From contig NZ_LR734808.1 of NCBI RefSeq assembly GCF_902506655.1, positions 3,470,501-3,534,500 of the forward strand: 64,000 bases of DNA. The letters run 5' to 3'. Both the position numbers and the translations under genes were made by a program. Numbering within the stretch: the first letter of the stretch is position 1; every line of letters begins with the position of its first letter. The notes below the pieces were generated by a model. The model did no database searches. It was not told the DNA's origin and saw only the letters and a program-made list of their open reading frames with translations. Below, in pieces: positions 17,733-26,803 of this stretch. This stretch comes from Marinoscillum sp. 108 (GTDB lineage Bacteria > Bacteroidota > Bacteroidia > Cytophagales > Cyclobacteriaceae).

Positions 17733-18188
17733 TTAGTGTTTCATGTCAGAATTCTTTTCAACAATTGATGAAAGTTCCTTGACTGTTGGATGCGTTGAGA
17801 AGATCGCTTCAAGACTGAAGTATGGCATAAATAGGAAAGATTTATTCAGGGGTTCATCGGTTCTAAATGTTAGCCAAATTCGTTGAGCGTTAATGAAGTG
17901 TCCAGTTGAAACCTCGATTAAATCTGAAATTGATAGTTCCTCCGTTCGCCGAAAGTTAGATATGTAAAAGTTCCGTTCATCCATTTTTACGCTGTTGAGC
18001 CTCATGAATAGTAGGTAGAAAACAAATCCTAATATTCCGGTTCCAAATAGTCCTGCTATTCCACCCGTTGGTGTGCCAGAAATGAACCCAAAAAGAGCCA
18101 TTAAAAGCAAGAGACCCAAGAAAATTGTTGGCATGATAAACTTTACGTAGAAAGTTAAGCCGGATGAAAGTTGCTTCTTATTGCTCAT
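17733..18188 (-). CDS. Cassette X6, gene 0: membrane protein with PH-like domain, unknown
   Basis: 151 aa. Two membrane segments (about 13-35 and 45-62) are followed by a beta-rich tail (VKMDERNFYISNFRRTEELSISDLIEV). Same architecture as the X1 protein. Its TAA stop lies in CACTAAC, an R''-like box, but no partner GTTAGTG or stem follows, so an old attC between this gene and higB may have been lost. Confidence 0.68.
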   Translation of the reverse strand: MSNKKQLSSGLTFYVKFIMPTIFLGLLLLMALFGFISGTPTGGIAGLFGTGILGFVFYLLFMRLNSVKMDERNFYISNFRRTEELSISDLIEVSTGHFINAQRIWLTFRTDEPLNKSFLFMPYFSLEAIFSTHPTVKELSSIVEKNSDMKH

Positions 18189-18207
18189 TCTGCGTTGTGA
18201 GAATTGT

Positions 18208-18439
18208 GGGTAACGATCAGATATGGCGAGTGGCCATACCCTTTGTAAACACCTCTAAAGTAGTGAAACTGCCCAACCCCCACAACAGTATCCACAATGC
18301 ACTGCGTTCTGAAAGTCATAGGCCAGAAAGATGGAAATGGCTAGAAGCATAAAAGCCAGCAGAATGGGCAGATTCACGGTCGGATTGCACAGAAGTATCA
18401 AGTAGGCAGTTTGGTCATTCGCTATATCGTCTGTTAGGT
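18208..18439 (-). repeat. attC-like site G (long class, 232 nt)
   Basis: Starts GGGTAAC and ends GTTAGGT. The outer stem GATATGGCGA pairs with TCGCTATATC. The inner half contains GGGCAGATTCACGGTC, shared with sites A and K. Confidence 0.85.
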
Positions 18440-18570
18440 TTTCGTGTTTTTCTCCGTCTAGTTTCTCCGTTCCTGTTAGTTCGTTCGTCCGGTGCGGAGG
18501 GACCAGCCATACTCTTTGGCAGGTTTTGGTTGCGGGTCGATTCGTGCGACCTGACAATGTGTATGGATGG
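18433..18570 (-). repeat. 3' shell of cassette X7 with a degenerate second attC-like hairpin
   Basis: About 138 bases lie between the cassette edge GTTAGGTTT and the end of the restriction gene. They are clearly similar (most positions match) to 23225-23362 in cassette X8. It holds a hairpin (GCCATAC at 18506 with GTATGG at 18561) that abuts the gene stop and looks like an older attC. Confidence 0.75.
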
Positions 18571-19416
18571 TTAGGGGCGGTTTATGACTTTCCCGGTTTC
18601 GAGTGCCTTATCTGGTGACCACCAAATGCTATTCAAATGACCTTTGACTTTATCAAAAAAATCGATTATCAATAACTCGTCAATTGGATGGGGTGATTTC
18701 TTCTCGGCTTTATATTTGAGCCTGTCAGCATTAGAAGCTTTACAGAGAATGTATATTTCATTGATATCACTGAGTTCAGGTTGTTCATCCTTAAGTTTCA
18801 TGTATTCTGCGGCAACAATATAAATGCAATAAGGCATTGCACTTTTCAGCCTTCTGGCGGTTCCAGCACAGGAATCGAGCATATTCCGTTCAATGTAGGT
18901 CTTACACTCAACTGCTAGAGCAGGAATAATTATGGATTCTTTATAAGTTTTTTCTGTACTTGTAATTTGAAGGTCCAGTTTAACGCCCAGTACAAAATCC
19001 TGATCTTTTGTGTGAATGTAAGGATTCGGAGAAACGAAAATATCCTTAAATGAAGAGGGGGAAAATGTTAGGTCAACATAGCTATTCGCTTTACCAATGA
19101 ATAGATTGGTTGGAATTGTCTCCAATGACTTCTCGATTAGATCAGAAAACAAATGACAAAAGAATTCTTCAAGCATTGATGATCTAATATTTTCCTGACC
19201 CGAGTTCGCTCTACTTTCAATTATCAGAAGGGTATCATTTCGATAAGAATTAAAGCTTGAAACAAGTTTTGAAATGTTTTCATTGGAATCAATTTTGAAA
19301 GATGAAATGTCTTCTAGGAATTTTAAATATCGAGAATACACGTCTGCTATTTCTGAGTCTATTTCACTCTTTTTCATTAGTAAATTTCCATGAACAAATT
19401 GATCTCGATTCTTCAT
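18571..19416 (-). CDS. Cassette X7: Bpu10I-like restriction endonuclease subunit
   Basis: 281 aa. It contains ALAVECKTYIERNML, a PD-(D/E)XK-type ExK core with the extended motif ECKT-x4-NML, and an Asp-rich strand before it (KLDLQI). The neighbouring protein at 19419 has the same motif (ALEVKTNLDKNM), so the two are likely subunits of one heterodimeric enzyme. Bpu10I, which cuts an asymmetric CCTNAGC site, is built this way and is accompanied by two m5C methylases, as here. Specificity cannot be read from sequence. Confidence 0.75.
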   Translation of the reverse strand: MKNRDQFVHGNLLMKKSEIDSEIADVYSRYLKFLEDISSFKIDSNENISKLVSSFNSYRNDTLLIIESRANSGQENIRSSMLEEFFCHLFSDLIEKSLETIPTNLFIGKANSYVDLTFSPSSFKDIFVSPNPYIHTKDQDFVLGVKLDLQITSTEKTYKESIIIPALAVECKTYIERNMLDSCAGTARRLKSAMPYCIYIVAAEYMKLKDEQPELSDINEIYILCKASNADRLKYKAEKKSPHPIDELLIIDFFDKVKGHLNSIWWSPDKALETGKVINRP

Positions 19417-19418
19417 AG

Positions 19419-20321
19419 TTAATTGATCAGGCGACCCGTTGATAATCTTTCTTTTAAGTTGGATGGTGTGACAACATTTGAATTTAGAAATTCATGAATG
19501 TCATTGATGTGTGATTCAAAAAGACCAAGATCAACATTGTTGATGCCTTTTGGATTCTTTCTTACCACACTTCTCTTTTGTTTTCTCAGAATAATAATTT
19601 CATCTATAGCTGTTCCGGCATAATTCTGTTTTTCATATGCAAAATCAGCTAACTCTGAAACCAAATAGAATTTACAAAGCGGAAATGTTCTTTTAAGTCG
19701 TTCAACAGAATATTCAACGCCTGATATCATGTTCTTGTCCAAATTAGTTTTGACTTCTAAGGCAACAATTGGAATACTAAAATCCAAGGCTTCACCGCCT
19801 ATTGTTACGTCAAGTTTTTTGACAATTGCTACATCAACTCTTTTTGGTTTAAAAGTGATGCTAGAGTCATTATAGGGTAAAAATGATAAGTCTATAATTA
19901 TGTCTTTTTGAGTAGTTATTTCCAAGTCCGAATGGGCACTTTGAATAATCTTCGAATAGGAGAGGTAAAGAAGTTCTGGCAGCAGAGATGAAAGAAAATC
20001 TGATTGATGACTGAACTTTTTGTTTTCAGGTGCCTTCAGAAATGCATAATAATTTTCAAAAATGGAAAGAGATTGTTTCAACCACTCGGTTTGGTCGGTT
20101 GTGGTTATGTTATTTATTCCATTAAGAAAGTTCAAATAAGCATCAGCAATACTTGAAAGTACAACGCTCTGTTTCCCAGAGAGCAGTTTTGTTTTCAAGT
20201 TACTTCCATGTGGAAGATTAGGGTCAATATCGTTTAATCTATCCAATTGCTGTTTGTAAAGATTCTTGCTTTTTGGATTGCTCAAATGACTCAATAATTG
20301 ATTTACCAATTGCTTGAGCAA
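19419..20321 (-). CDS. Cassette X7: Bpu10I-like restriction endonuclease, second subunit
   Basis: 300 aa. Motifs VALEVKTNLDKNMISG and KRTFPLCKFYLVSELADF match the Bpu10I-type family and resemble the sister subunit 2 bases downstream. The frame starts inside the methylase gene, an overlap of 83 bases in a different frame; no closer ATG exists before the methylase stop. Such an overlap could couple nuclease translation to methylase translation. Alternatively a non-ATG start after 20240 is used. Confidence 0.75.
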   Translation of the reverse strand: MLKQLVNQLLSHLSNPKSKNLYKQQLDRLNDIDPNLPHGSNLKTKLLSGKQSVVLSSIADAYLNFLNGINNITTTDQTEWLKQSLSIFENYYAFLKAPENKKFSHQSDFLSSLLPELLYLSYSKIIQSAHSDLEITTQKDIIIDLSFLPYNDSSITFKPKRVDVAIVKKLDVTIGGEALDFSIPIVALEVKTNLDKNMISGVEYSVERLKRTFPLCKFYLVSELADFAYEKQNYAGTAIDEIIILRKQKRSVVRKNPKGINNVDLGLFESHINDIHEFLNSNVVTPSNLKERLSTGRLIN

Positions 20322-21447
20322 GTAATGGGGGGACTGAATTACCTATCTGATTGTATTGTGATAATCCTATTTCATCTTCTCTCCCTTCTCGAATCAAGAG
20401 TTTTTTACTCATGAGTGTTCTTGGCCCTTTGAAAATGAAATGATCAGGGAAAGATTGCAACCTAGCTCCCTCTCGTGCAGTTAAATTTCTATTTAATACG
20501 GGATGTACGAAAGTGGATTGAAATGATGCTGTAATACATTGGCTGATGTTTTTAGGATCTAGCCTTTGATTATTCATTTTAAATCTTGGCTTCAAGTCAA
20601 GGGAATTACCATTTCTAACTCTTTGACCATGTTCAAATGGAACATCCAAAAGCGAACCACCTTGAGGAATATGCTTAAATCGTTCGATCAACCTTGGTGT
20701 ATGTTTCATTGATACATGATTAAAAATGCCCGGTGAGTTCAGTCTCATTTTCTTTTGATAATCACTCAGTTCAACTTCACGGTACTCCAGGAGTTCGGGG
20801 GAGTCTTCAAAGCCCTGATTGACATCAATGAATGGTAAATCGTAGATTGCTTCTTCTACTTTCACATAAGAATCTAAAGCGAAACCATGCGTTGGCTCAA
20901 TTCGCGGAAATTGGAGATCAGCTTTGTTATGGATTCCTATAATGAAAACTCTGGTTCTGGACTGAGGAATTCCGTAATCAGGCGCGTAAGCGACTTTTAT
21001 TTTAACAGAATAATCAAGGTCTTTTAATTTCTTCTTGACGACATCAACTACTAAATCCTTTGATGGCAATTTACCATTGAGAAAATTTTTCACATTTTCC
21101 ATTATAACCATTTTAGGTTTAAGAACTGAAATGGCTCTAATGAATTCCAGAACTAGATCATTACGATCGTCCAGAATGCCATATTGAGATGGGCCTGCAA
21201 CCGAGAATCCCTGACATGGAGGACCTCCAACAATCAAATCCACACCACTAAAATGAGACTTGAGTGTTTTGTTCGACAATTCTCGGATGTCAGTTTCCAT
21301 CAGACTTACTTCAGGAAAGTTATTTCTAAATGTTTCTGCAGCAAATCGATCAATTTCATTTGCTCCAATTGTCGTAATTCCTGAGTTCTTTAAACCCAGA
21401 GTAAAACCGCCAGCTCCAGCGAAAAGATCAAGACTTGAAATGTTCAT
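20239..21447 (-). CDS. Cassette X7: DNA (cytosine-5) methyltransferase 1
   Basis: 402 aa with the full set of m5C motifs in order: I (DLFAGAGGFTLGL), IV (GGPPCQGFS, catalytic Cys), VI (MENVKNFL), VIII (QSRTRVF), IX (REGARLQSFPDHF) and X (QIGNSVPPLLAQAI). It modifies one strand of the host site to protect it from the nuclease pair. The start overlaps the previous stop as ATGA. Confidence 0.95.
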   Translation of the reverse strand: MNISSLDLFAGAGGFTLGLKNSGITTIGANEIDRFAAETFRNNFPEVSLMETDIRELSNKTLKSHFSGVDLIVGGPPCQGFSVAGPSQYGILDDRNDLVLEFIRAISVLKPKMVIMENVKNFLNGKLPSKDLVVDVVKKKLKDLDYSVKIKVAYAPDYGIPQSRTRVFIIGIHNKADLQFPRIEPTHGFALDSYVKVEEAIYDLPFIDVNQGFEDSPELLEYREVELSDYQKKMRLNSPGIFNHVSMKHTPRLIERFKHIPQGGSLLDVPFEHGQRVRNGNSLDLKPRFKMNNQRLDPKNISQCITASFQSTFVHPVLNRNLTAREGARLQSFPDHFIFKGPRTLMSKKLLIREGREDEIGLSQYNQIGNSVPPLLAQAIGKSIIESFEQSKKQESLQTAIG

Positions 21448-22577
21448 TCAATTGATTTTAATAATAGTTTACCAATAGATTTAGCAACGATTGGAGAAAC
21501 AGCATTGCCGACCTGATTGAATTGGTCTAAATGCATGTCTTCAAAAATCCCTTTCTTTTTTAATAATTTTTTGCTCAACGTAGTTCTCTTACCCATAAAT
21601 TGATAGGTGTCTGGAAAGCCCTGTATTCTGGCTGCTTCTCTAACAGTTAGGTTACGATGTTGGTAAGGATGAATAAAGCTTGAATAGAATGATGCTGTTA
21701 TAGTTTTGCATGGCTTATTGGGATCAAGCCTTCGATGATTTTGATGATAAATGTTGGTTGACAGAACTTCAACTTCCCCTCTTCTTCGGTTTCTATGTTC
21801 GATAGGCACGTCCTGAGTATTGCCATTAACAGGTATTAATTTGAATCTTTCAATCATTCTTGCAGTATGCCTCATAGGCTCGTGATTATACACCATTTTG
21901 GAGGTGCTTCTCATCGATTCCTGATATGAATTGATAGGAGATTTATTGTATTCTATGCTGTCAATCCCAACTTTTGGAACTGGAAGATCAGAAATTGCAT
22001 CATCAATAGTGAGAACCTTTTGCGATGGGTTGTTTAGACTTTCGATGAAATTAGGGCTGATGGTTTTTTTTGACCCTACCATAAAAAACCTGATCCTCTC
22101 TTGGGGAACTCCCAAATTTTTAGCGTTGATCAGACCGTATGAAATGCTATAGCCTAGTTTTTCAAGTCTTGAAATAAAATCGGCAAGCAGAAGACTACCG
22201 TCAGCCAATTTAAACTTCATGATTTCTTTCACATTCTCAACTACAAAGAATTGTGGTTTCAAAATTTCAACGGTTCGACAGTACTGAGTGTAGAGTTGGT
22301 TTCTTGGGTCAGACTTTTGTCTTCGATTGCTGGCAGCAATGGAAAACCCTTGGCAAGGGGGGCCACCAACAATTAAGTCAACCCCTTTAAACTGTTTTAT
22401 GTCGTTCTCAGATAATAATGAAATGTCTGATCTAATTACCTTGATACCAGGATGATTTAATTCATATGTATCAGATGCCCAATCATCAATTTCAACAGCA
22501 CCAACTGGATTTAATCCTGCCATTGACAAGCCTAAAGAGGCACCTCCTGCACCCGCAAATAAATCGATATAGTTCAT
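21444..22577 (-). CDS. Cassette X7: DNA (cytosine-5) methyltransferase 2
   Basis: 377 aa from MNYIDLF; two in-frame ATGs lie 2 and 3 codons upstream. All m5C motifs are present: DLFAGAGGASLGL, GGPPCQGFS, VENVKEIM, QERIRFF, REAARIQGFPDTYQ, QVGNAVSPIVAKSIG. It is similar to the first methylase throughout, including the target-domain end LSKKLL. Two m5C methylases are expected for an asymmetric site, one per strand. Confidence 0.95.
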   Translation of the reverse strand: MNYIDLFAGAGGASLGLSMAGLNPVGAVEIDDWASDTYELNHPGIKVIRSDISLLSENDIKQFKGVDLIVGGPPCQGFSIAASNRRQKSDPRNQLYTQYCRTVEILKPQFFVVENVKEIMKFKLADGSLLLADFISRLEKLGYSISYGLINAKNLGVPQERIRFFMVGSKKTISPNFIESLNNPSQKVLTIDDAISDLPVPKVGIDSIEYNKSPINSYQESMRSTSKMVYNHEPMRHTARMIERFKLIPVNGNTQDVPIEHRNRRRGEVEVLSTNIYHQNHRRLDPNKPCKTITASFYSSFIHPYQHRNLTVREAARIQGFPDTYQFMGKRTTLSKKLLKKKGIFEDMHLDQFNQVGNAVSPIVAKSIGKLLLKSIE

Positions 22578-22582
22578 GCTCA

Positions 22583-22927
22583 TCATTCGTTCTTCCCTTT
22601 TTCAAAGGATAGACTTCCTTGGTGTTCTTTCTTTGTTTTAAAGTATTTGGCCTTTTCTTCAGCTAGCTTGAGCACCTCTTGTGGTTCCTCTTGAGAATAT
22701 ATTATTTCAGCCACCATTTCACTGAAGAATTCCTTTTCTAGTCTTTTAATATCCAATTTGAAAGTTTCAGCAAGTTTGGGCAAGATGAATCTTGGAATGT
22801 TCCTCTTGCCATTTTCAATTTTGGACAAAGTTGATTGATCGATATCGAGTGCTGCGGCAAGCTTTGTTAAAGTCATGCCAGACTCAATTCTCAATTTATG
22901 GATATACTCACCAATTGTTTCCTTCAT
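22583..22927 (-). CDS. Cassette X7: XRE-family controller protein of the restriction system
   Basis: 114 aa. N-terminal helix-turn-helix (MTLTKLAAALDIDQSTLSKI), then an acidic/basic helical tail. It is the first gene of the restriction-modification operon and has an 18-bp palindrome just upstream, so it is a likely C protein that times methylase and nuclease expression. Confidence 0.82.
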   Translation of the reverse strand: MKETIGEYIHKLRIESGMTLTKLAAALDIDQSTLSKIENGKRNIPRFILPKLAETFKLDIKRLEKEFFSEMVAEIIYSQEEPQEVLKLAEEKAKYFKTKKEHQGSLSFEKGKNE

Positions 22928-22930
22928 TGT

Positions 22931-22962
22931 CTTGACAAAATCACCTTGACAAATTTGTCAAG
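22931..22962 (-). promoter_or_regulatory. Operator of the restriction controller: perfect palindrome plus half-site
   Basis: CTTGACAAATTTGTCAAG (22945-22962) is an exact 18-bp palindrome. A further half-site, CTTGACAAAA, lies at 22931-22940, 3 bases upstream of the controller ATG and 14 bases from the first half. This arrangement fits cooperative autoregulation by the XRE protein. Confidence 0.8.
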
Positions 22963-23023
22963 AAATAATCAGAAATACTAACACTTGAGATTTTAACTAA
23001 TTATTGAATCGGGATGTGGGAGA

Positions 23024-23121
23024 TTTTAGCTCTTTTGGTTTTTTCGGGGTTTGTGTTGCGGTGGCAAAAACCAAATGTGCTAAAATGTGCGATGGGTCTG
23101 CGTCACGGCATGAAACCTAAC
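23024..23121 (-). repeat. 5' shell of cassette X7 with hairpin
   Basis: About 98 bases matching 26804-26901 in cassette X8 with only a few differences and no length change. It holds the stem TTTTAGC...TTTGGTTTTT with AAAAACCAAA...GCTAAAA, again attC-like, and ends at the cassette edge AAACCTAAC. Confidence 0.85.
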
Positions 23122-23231
23122 GACAAGCTAAAATCCGTAGGCTGGACATTTGTAAATATCGGTAAAGAATCCAAACCCACAAACCCTAGCAAGTACCTCA
23201 GTAAGCCTATGGATTTTAGCATTTGTTAGGT
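23115..23231 (-). repeat. attC-like site H (117 nt)
   Basis: Starts ACCTAAC and ends GTTAGGT. The near-perfect stem GCTAAAATCCGTAGGCT pairs with AGCCTATGGATTTTAGC, with unpaired spacers GACAA and ATTT next to the boxes. Confidence 0.92.
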
Positions 23232-23362
23232 TTTCGTGCATATTTCTACGTCCTGTTTCTACGTTCATGTTAGTTCGTTCGTTCGGTGCGTTGGAAGCAG
23301 CCATACTCTTTGGCATGTTTTGGTTGAGGGATAGGATGTGCGACTTGCCAATGTGTATGGCT
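23225..23362 (-). repeat. 3' shell of cassette X8 with degenerate attC-like hairpin
   Basis: Homologous to 18433-18570. The hairpin AGCCATAC-TCTTTGGCA (23299) pairs with TGCCAATGTGTATGGCT (23346-23362) and touches the herA stop codon. Confidence 0.78.
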
Positions 23363-25503
23363 CAGAAGAGGGGGTCATCTTCGTCCATAGTGTCCGGCTC
23401 CTCATTATTGGATTCAGGTTGAATGTCATCATTTGATGCTGACTTAATTCCTTGCCAATCATTAGCAATTTTTGTCCAATCAATTTCTCTCTTCTCATTA
23501 CCAGTCCAAACGTCCCAAAAATTTGGATCATTTGATTGTGGTCTGTGCTCTTTATCTAAGAATTTCATCTCGACCAAGACAGGAATAGGAAATGCCCAAC
23601 CTACTAATATTGCTTTTCTAGAAGGTAGAATTGGTAATTCTTTTAGCAATCCACTAAGGCTATCAGGCACAAGTCTTTTTACTAAGTCTTGATCTCTATC
23701 GTTTACAATTCTGTGAAGTAGAAATGTATTACACTGAGAAAGCACGGTCTGTGAAAGTTCCGATGGTCTTTGTGAGGATAGGACCATACTTAATCCGAAT
23801 TTTCTGCCCTCTCTAGCTATTCTCTCAAAGGTCTCTAAGCAAATATTGTTTGTGTTGTTATGGAACTCACGCAAGAAAGTATGAGCTTCCTCTAAAACTA
23901 AGGTGGTGGGTAACTCTTTTTTGTAGATTTTTCTATAACGCTGAATTGCTTCGAATGTCAATCGTGATAATACAGCAACAACAACGTGAATAATGTCAGA
24001 CGGAATTAGAGATAAATCAATTAATGTAATTTGACCATTCTCTGCTTCATTGGAACCAATGTATTGATTCAACCAGTCAATAAGTGTAATATCTTCTTCT
24101 GGTTGGACTACACCATTAAGTCTTTCATCTGAAAATAAAAACCTCATTCTCAATGAAAGCATTTGAACAAACTGCAAAATATGACCTCCTTGATTTTCGG
24201 CAAGTTGTTCTAAGTAGGGTATTAAATCGGGCAACTGAAATTGAATTGGGGTGTCAGCATTGATTGTTGAAGAATTAACATCACTGAACACAAGCTTTTC
24301 AAGTGCTTCATCAATCTTGGTAATGATATTTTCAATATTGGTGTTAGAAAATCCAACATAGTATGTACTACCGGTGGCACTCTGTTTTCTCTTTGAGGAT
24401 AAAAGTTTATCTAGCTCATCAAATACTAAATCAAAAGAAGATTTAAAATCACCAGTTTCTAGCCCGTTGCTATATTCTTGAATATCAGTTCTGAAATTAT
24501 TTAAATTATCAATAAATCCCATGAATCTAGCATAGCTTGCTTCTGATGTCGGCAAATCAGATAAATAGGTAATTAGTAAATTTTTTCTTGAATTCAAGAA
24601 AGAGGAAATCCTTATCAATATTGATTCTTTCAGCTTACTTCCTTGCTTCAAATCAACTAATGATTGTAATAATAATGGTCTTTGGGCTCCCGGAGCTGCT
24701 TGTGAAAAACTAATCCATTCTTGGGAGTTCCACATCCAAGCTGGTATTTTTAATTGCTCAAAACTGGTGTCATCTTCGTCTAGTTTTACCGTGAACTTCC
24801 TTACCCTCTTTGAACCTAGATCATTGAATGAGTCAAAATATTCACCATTTGGATCAAGAATAATGAACCTCGAATTTAATTGAGCATTTGTTTTAACCTT
24901 ATCAGCTTCGGTTAATGACCATCTAATAAGTCCCGCGACAGAACAGGATTTTCCACTCCCTGTATTGCCAAGAATCGCCAAATGCCTGCCAAACAATTTG
25001 TCTGGATTCACTTTAATTGGTGCATTTCCTGCAATTGGTGCTTTACCTATTTCAAATTTCCCATCAGGATTTTCAACGATTGCGGAAAGTTGGCGATCTG
25101 TTGGGAGGATAACATTGTCTCCAACAGAGGGGTAGCTATAGACCCCTCTTTCGATTTCATAGGTATGATCCTTTTTCTTTTTTAAAACACCTAACGGAGT
25201 AATAATCATTTTTCTCAAGGGAAAGGGCAAATCAATCAAATCAAAATCTTTGAACCCTTTTCGGATAGGATAATTTGAGTGTTGTACTCCGATCCAATTT
25301 ATTACTCCGACAATTGCTCCAGTTTCATTTGGGATCAGAACATATCCATTAATTTTTGGAAAATGCGTTGGGACTCCTGTGTTTATGGCAACATTTTGAG
25401 GTGCATCCACTTCCAATAAAACTTTTATTTCTAATGGCGAAACCGTTTCAATTGTTCCAATTGTTAGGTTGCGGATTTCATCAAAGTCATAGAAATTACT
25501 CAT
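23362..25503 (-). CDS. herA: Cassette X8: HerA-type hexameric ATPase of a SIR2-HerA defence system
   Basis: 713 aa from the ATG at 25503 (MSNFYDFDEI), which overlaps the SIR2 stop by 8 bases; an upstream in-frame ATG at 25557 would overlap by 62. N-terminal HAS-barrel-like region, Walker A GNTGSGKS (179-186), Walker B TLVLEEAHTFL, arginine-rich C-terminal ATPase part with SSQRPSELSQTVLSQCNTF. It pairs with the SIR2 gene. In studied SIR2-HerA (Nezha) systems the two proteins form a large complex that depletes NAD and degrades nucleotides or DNA during phage attack. Confidence 0.9.
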   Translation of the reverse strand: MSNFYDFDEIRNLTIGTIETVSPLEIKVLLEVDAPQNVAINTGVPTHFPKINGYVLIPNETGAIVGVINWIGVQHSNYPIRKGFKDFDLIDLPFPLRKMIITPLGVLKKKKDHTYEIERGVYSYPSVGDNVILPTDRQLSAIVENPDGKFEIGKAPIAGNAPIKVNPDKLFGRHLAILGNTGSGKSCSVAGLIRWSLTEADKVKTNAQLNSRFIILDPNGEYFDSFNDLGSKRVRKFTVKLDEDDTSFEQLKIPAWMWNSQEWISFSQAAPGAQRPLLLQSLVDLKQGSKLKESILIRISSFLNSRKNLLITYLSDLPTSEASYARFMGFIDNLNNFRTDIQEYSNGLETGDFKSSFDLVFDELDKLLSSKRKQSATGSTYYVGFSNTNIENIITKIDEALEKLVFSDVNSSTINADTPIQFQLPDLIPYLEQLAENQGGHILQFVQMLSLRMRFLFSDERLNGVVQPEEDITLIDWLNQYIGSNEAENGQITLIDLSLIPSDIIHVVVAVLSRLTFEAIQRYRKIYKKELPTTLVLEEAHTFLREFHNNTNNICLETFERIAREGRKFGLSMVLSSQRPSELSQTVLSQCNTFLLHRIVNDRDQDLVKRLVPDSLSGLLKELPILPSRKAILVGWAFPIPVLVEMKFLDKEHRPQSNDPNFWDVWTGNEKREIDWTKIANDWQGIKSASNDDIQPESNNEEPDTMDEDDPLF

Positions 25504-26779
25504 CGCCTTCTGGTTTTGAAGTTTGAGTTCCTTCATCCTTTTTGAATTGTTCTGCAACGCCTCGTTTCTCCAATGTTTTTACCAGCCGTTCTTGTATTCT
25601 ATCAATAGCAGCTTTTGGTAAATAATTTTCTACCAATGTTTGTAAACTACCTAGATGACTCCCAATTATCAAGGTTACTTGTGCCGGGTTTAACTTTTCA
25701 TAGAATTTCATAATGCGACCAGATGCCGTGTCAAATGAGATAATGACTAAGTGAGTTGAAGGAAGTGTCAACATATCTTCAATCACCCTATTAATATGTG
25801 TGTCTCCAAACCCATATCCATAAGTTACAACTACAGAATTTGGTCTGCATACGCCAGATGAAAAGTCACGAAACAATTCAGAGTAGGGAAAATATGCTGT
25901 ATCTATTCCTTTCGAAGAATTGGGGTAAATAACGGAAAAGTCTTTAGGTGAAATAGGGATTTGATTTGTGGTTTCATCAACACCAAATTCAAGTGGTAAT
26001 TTGATAATTGAATTCACATCGAATTTCCAATCAATGGATCCATGTAATTTTGTGTATTTAATAACACCCTCTACATATCTAGGTTCTCCACGTATTCCTG
26101 GAGGATTATAGTGGTAATCTAGCTCTAGTTTAGTTGTTCTGAAAATCGGTTTAATTTTTCCAACAAATCGGTCAATTGTCAAAATGCCGGCATTATCTAA
26201 AGCCAGTTCAATAAATCGGTCATAGTTTGTTGTGAAAATATTCGTTCTCTCTCTTGTTGCTGTTCTGCTTGAAAAGCTTATTAAGAAAGATTTAAGTGTA
26301 TTTAATGCTGACTGATATTTGTTGCTTTTATAAAATTCCCTTTCGGTCTTGATGATGTTTCTAATGAATTTATCCAATTGTTCATTGATTTCCTTTTCGA
26401 GGGTAATAGCATCTTGAGTGCCTTGAATTTTCAACCCTTGTAAGAGTTCTATTGCACTTCGAAAATCATCTTCAATATTCGGAATACCTCTGCCGAACTC
26501 CTTAGCACTTTTATCGGCCCAAGCTTTTATTTTATCCTTGTGGGTGGTGAACTCAATTCTGCCCATTCCTTGTGCTGTAACATCTGCCAAATAAGTCAAT
26601 CCAATAGGAAGCCCAGCACCAATTAGCAGAGAGAAATGTTCGCTTTGAAAAATGGCAGTTAACCAAGGTTCAATTTTGTTTCTTAGATCATCAACCTTGG
26701 GTTCATCAATAGCATCGGTATTGAAGCAATCAATGTCATTATTGATTTTTAAAATATTGTTACTAGTCCAGTCAATCAT
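25496..26779 (-). CDS. Cassette X8: SIR2-like NADase of a SIR2-HerA defence system
   Basis: 427 aa. SIR2-like fold with GAG (54-56) in LLIGAGLPIGL, TTNYDRFIELA with the NAD-contacting Asn, KLHGSIDW with the catalytic His, and VTYGYGFGDTHINRVI. It is the first gene of the cassette, with the ATPase downstream. SIR2 proteins of this type hydrolyse NAD as an abortive defence. Cassette leader about 115 bases. Confidence 0.9.
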   Translation of the reverse strand: MIDWTSNNILKINNDIDCFNTDAIDEPKVDDLRNKIEPWLTAIFQSEHFSLLIGAGLPIGLTYLADVTAQGMGRIEFTTHKDKIKAWADKSAKEFGRGIPNIEDDFRSAIELLQGLKIQGTQDAITLEKEINEQLDKFIRNIIKTEREFYKSNKYQSALNTLKSFLISFSSRTATRERTNIFTTNYDRFIELALDNAGILTIDRFVGKIKPIFRTTKLELDYHYNPPGIRGEPRYVEGVIKYTKLHGSIDWKFDVNSIIKLPLEFGVDETTNQIPISPKDFSVIYPNSSKGIDTAYFPYSELFRDFSSGVCRPNSVVVTYGYGFGDTHINRVIEDMLTLPSTHLVIISFDTASGRIMKFYEKLNPAQVTLIIGSHLGSLQTLVENYLPKAAIDRIQERLVKTLEKRGVAEQFKKDEGTQTSKPEGDE

Positions 26780-26803
26780 TATCCGTTATTTGTGGGTTGA
26801 TAA

